A DNA stretch of 64,000 nt from Clostridium sp. GTDB taxonomy: Bacteria > Bacillota > Clostridia > Clostridiales > Clostridiaceae. Each line of letters opens with the position of its first letter. Position 1 is the stretch's first letter. The notes beneath the pieces are model-generated. The model made no database searches and was not told where the DNA came from. It worked only from the letters and a program-made list of their open reading frames with translations. This document shows, one piece after another, positions 63,454 to 64,000 of this stretch. The stretch spans positions 2,047,958-2,111,957 of the forward strand of contig NZ_JAKVOI010000001.1 in the NCBI RefSeq assembly GCF_022482905.1, given 5' to 3'. The translations under genes were made by a program, and so were the position numbers.

Positions 63454-64000
63454 CTAATATACCATATTTTTAGGTATGTATATGTCATTGAACAACATCA
63501 AACAATAATCATCACTCATCCCTGATATATAATCAGTTACCCCCCTTAAAAGTCCTTCCATTTCGACTATCTTTCTATAAAACCCGGGCATTTTATCGGG
63601 ATATTTATAAAAGTGATTGAATACCTGCCTTAATACAAACTTTGCCTTTTGTCTTTCCTCCTTGAGGAAATTGCCATGATATATTTCTTCAAACATGAAA
63701 TTTCTAAGTTCATCCAAAGCCTTAAATACCTCGCTGCTCAACGAAACTTTCATTATTCCCTTTTTAATATTCTCTATAGTTGTATATATGCAGTCGGTAA
63801 CCAATGTATTAATTCTCTCGCTGTTTGTTTTTCCAAGAATGCATCTGGGATTTTGCGGCAGATCGTCTGACTTCAAAATACCTGCCCTTATTGAATCGTC
63901 TATATCATGATTTATGTAAGCTATTTTATCACTGTACTTAACTACCTGTCCTTCAAGGGTAAATGCCGCTATTTCAGGATTTGAAAATCCACTGTGTTTT
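63454..64000 (-). CDS. dgt: dGTPase-like HD-domain triphosphohydrolase (5' part outside window)
   Basis: The C-terminal 180 or so residues of a deoxyguanosinetriphosphate triphosphohydrolase-like protein. The frame is open to the window end and begins KHSGFSNPEIAAFTLEGQVVKYSDKIAYIN-HDIDDSIRAGIL, the conserved second half of the HD domain. It then continues through SSEVFKALDELRNFMFEEIY, a normal C-terminus. The catalytic His and Asp lie before the window edge. It hydrolyses dNTPs to nucleoside and triphosphate, which may act on replication pools. Stop at 63454. Confidence 0.88.
   Translation of the reverse strand, partial: KHSGFSNPEIAAFTLEGQVVKYSDKIAYINHDIDDSIRAGILKSDDLPQNPRCILGKTNSERINTLVTDCIYTTIENIKKGIMKVSLSSEVFKALDELRNFMFEEIYHGNFLKEERQKAKFVLRQVFNHFYKYPDKMPGFYRKIVEMEGLLRGVTDYISGMSDDYCLMLFNDIYIPKNMVY

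Noticed and set aside
1-64000. CRISPR arrays, tRNA genes, intact insertion sequences
   Set aside because: I saw no regularly spaced repeats, no tRNA cloverleaf and no transposase gene.

Overview
The window is a low-G+C Firmicutes chromosome segment, most likely Clostridium sensu stricto and perhaps the acetogen/solventogen group (the genus is inferred from codon use, family resemblance and the rnpB / zinc-ribbon / nif3 / trmK / rpoD / dnaG / dgt order; the species is a guess). It has two parts: an integrated conjugative element (ICE) of the Tn916 family with cargo (about 1-19,300) and an ordinary housekeeping chromosome (about 19,300-64,000).

ICE part. The conjugation genes run leftwards on the minus strand from 15,501 to 4,110 in Tn916 order: orf23 and orf22 (DUF961), orf21 (FtsK-like coupling protein), an oriT with two GC-rich hairpins, orf20 (MobT-type relaxase), orf19 (TcpD), orf18 (ArdA), orf17 (TcpE), orf16 (VirB4 ATPase), orf15 (polytopic channel protein), orf14 (CwlT-like hydrolase) and orf13 (TcpC). 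On the left of these lie a small XRE regulator, a Spo0E-like phosphatase gene, a decayed cation/Ca2+ exchanger pseudogene and a CadA-type heavy-metal ATPase. On the right a three-gene ABC-three-component (ABC-3C) system (HNH effector, MC6 middle component, DUF2326 ATPase) sits between two diverged copies of the orf23 5' end and its structured leader. The outer copy is a pseudogene. No integrase or excisionase is visible; the ICE abuts the 3' end of rlmD/rumA, a known ICE target.

Chromosome part, 19-35 kb. After rlmD come an RDD-like membrane protein, an LtaS-like sulfatase, the ribD-ribE-ribBA-ribH operon behind an FMN riboswitch, a pentose-phosphate cluster (RpiB-like isomerase, transaldolase, transketolase) facing a DeoR regulator, a stand-alone MetH-activation-like protein coupled to a metallo-beta-lactamase-fold enzyme, and a membrane-anchored propeller protein with a phosphodiester glycosidase.

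Chromosome part, 35-54 kb. The purECFMNHD operon runs on the minus strand behind a guanine-type purine riboswitch with an intrinsic terminator. It is followed by an SGNH hydrolase, YdcF, an NCS2 purine permease, a solitary CamA-like adenine methyltransferase, a metallophosphoesterase, a MATE exporter with a MarR regulator, HtrA, Lgt and a divergent Nramp transporter.

Chromosome part, 54-64 kb. An XRE-DUF1232 fusion, a radical SAM protein and a membrane diguanylate cyclase precede rnpB (RNase P RNA), a zinc-ribbon coiled-coil protein, nif3, trmK, a DUF1648-like membrane protein, rpoD, dnaG and the 3' part of a dGTPase cut by the window end.

The most notable loci are the ABC-3C defence-type cassette inside a duplicated ICE leader, the invariant structured block in that leader, the CamA-like methyltransferase, and several clear cis-regulatory palindromes.
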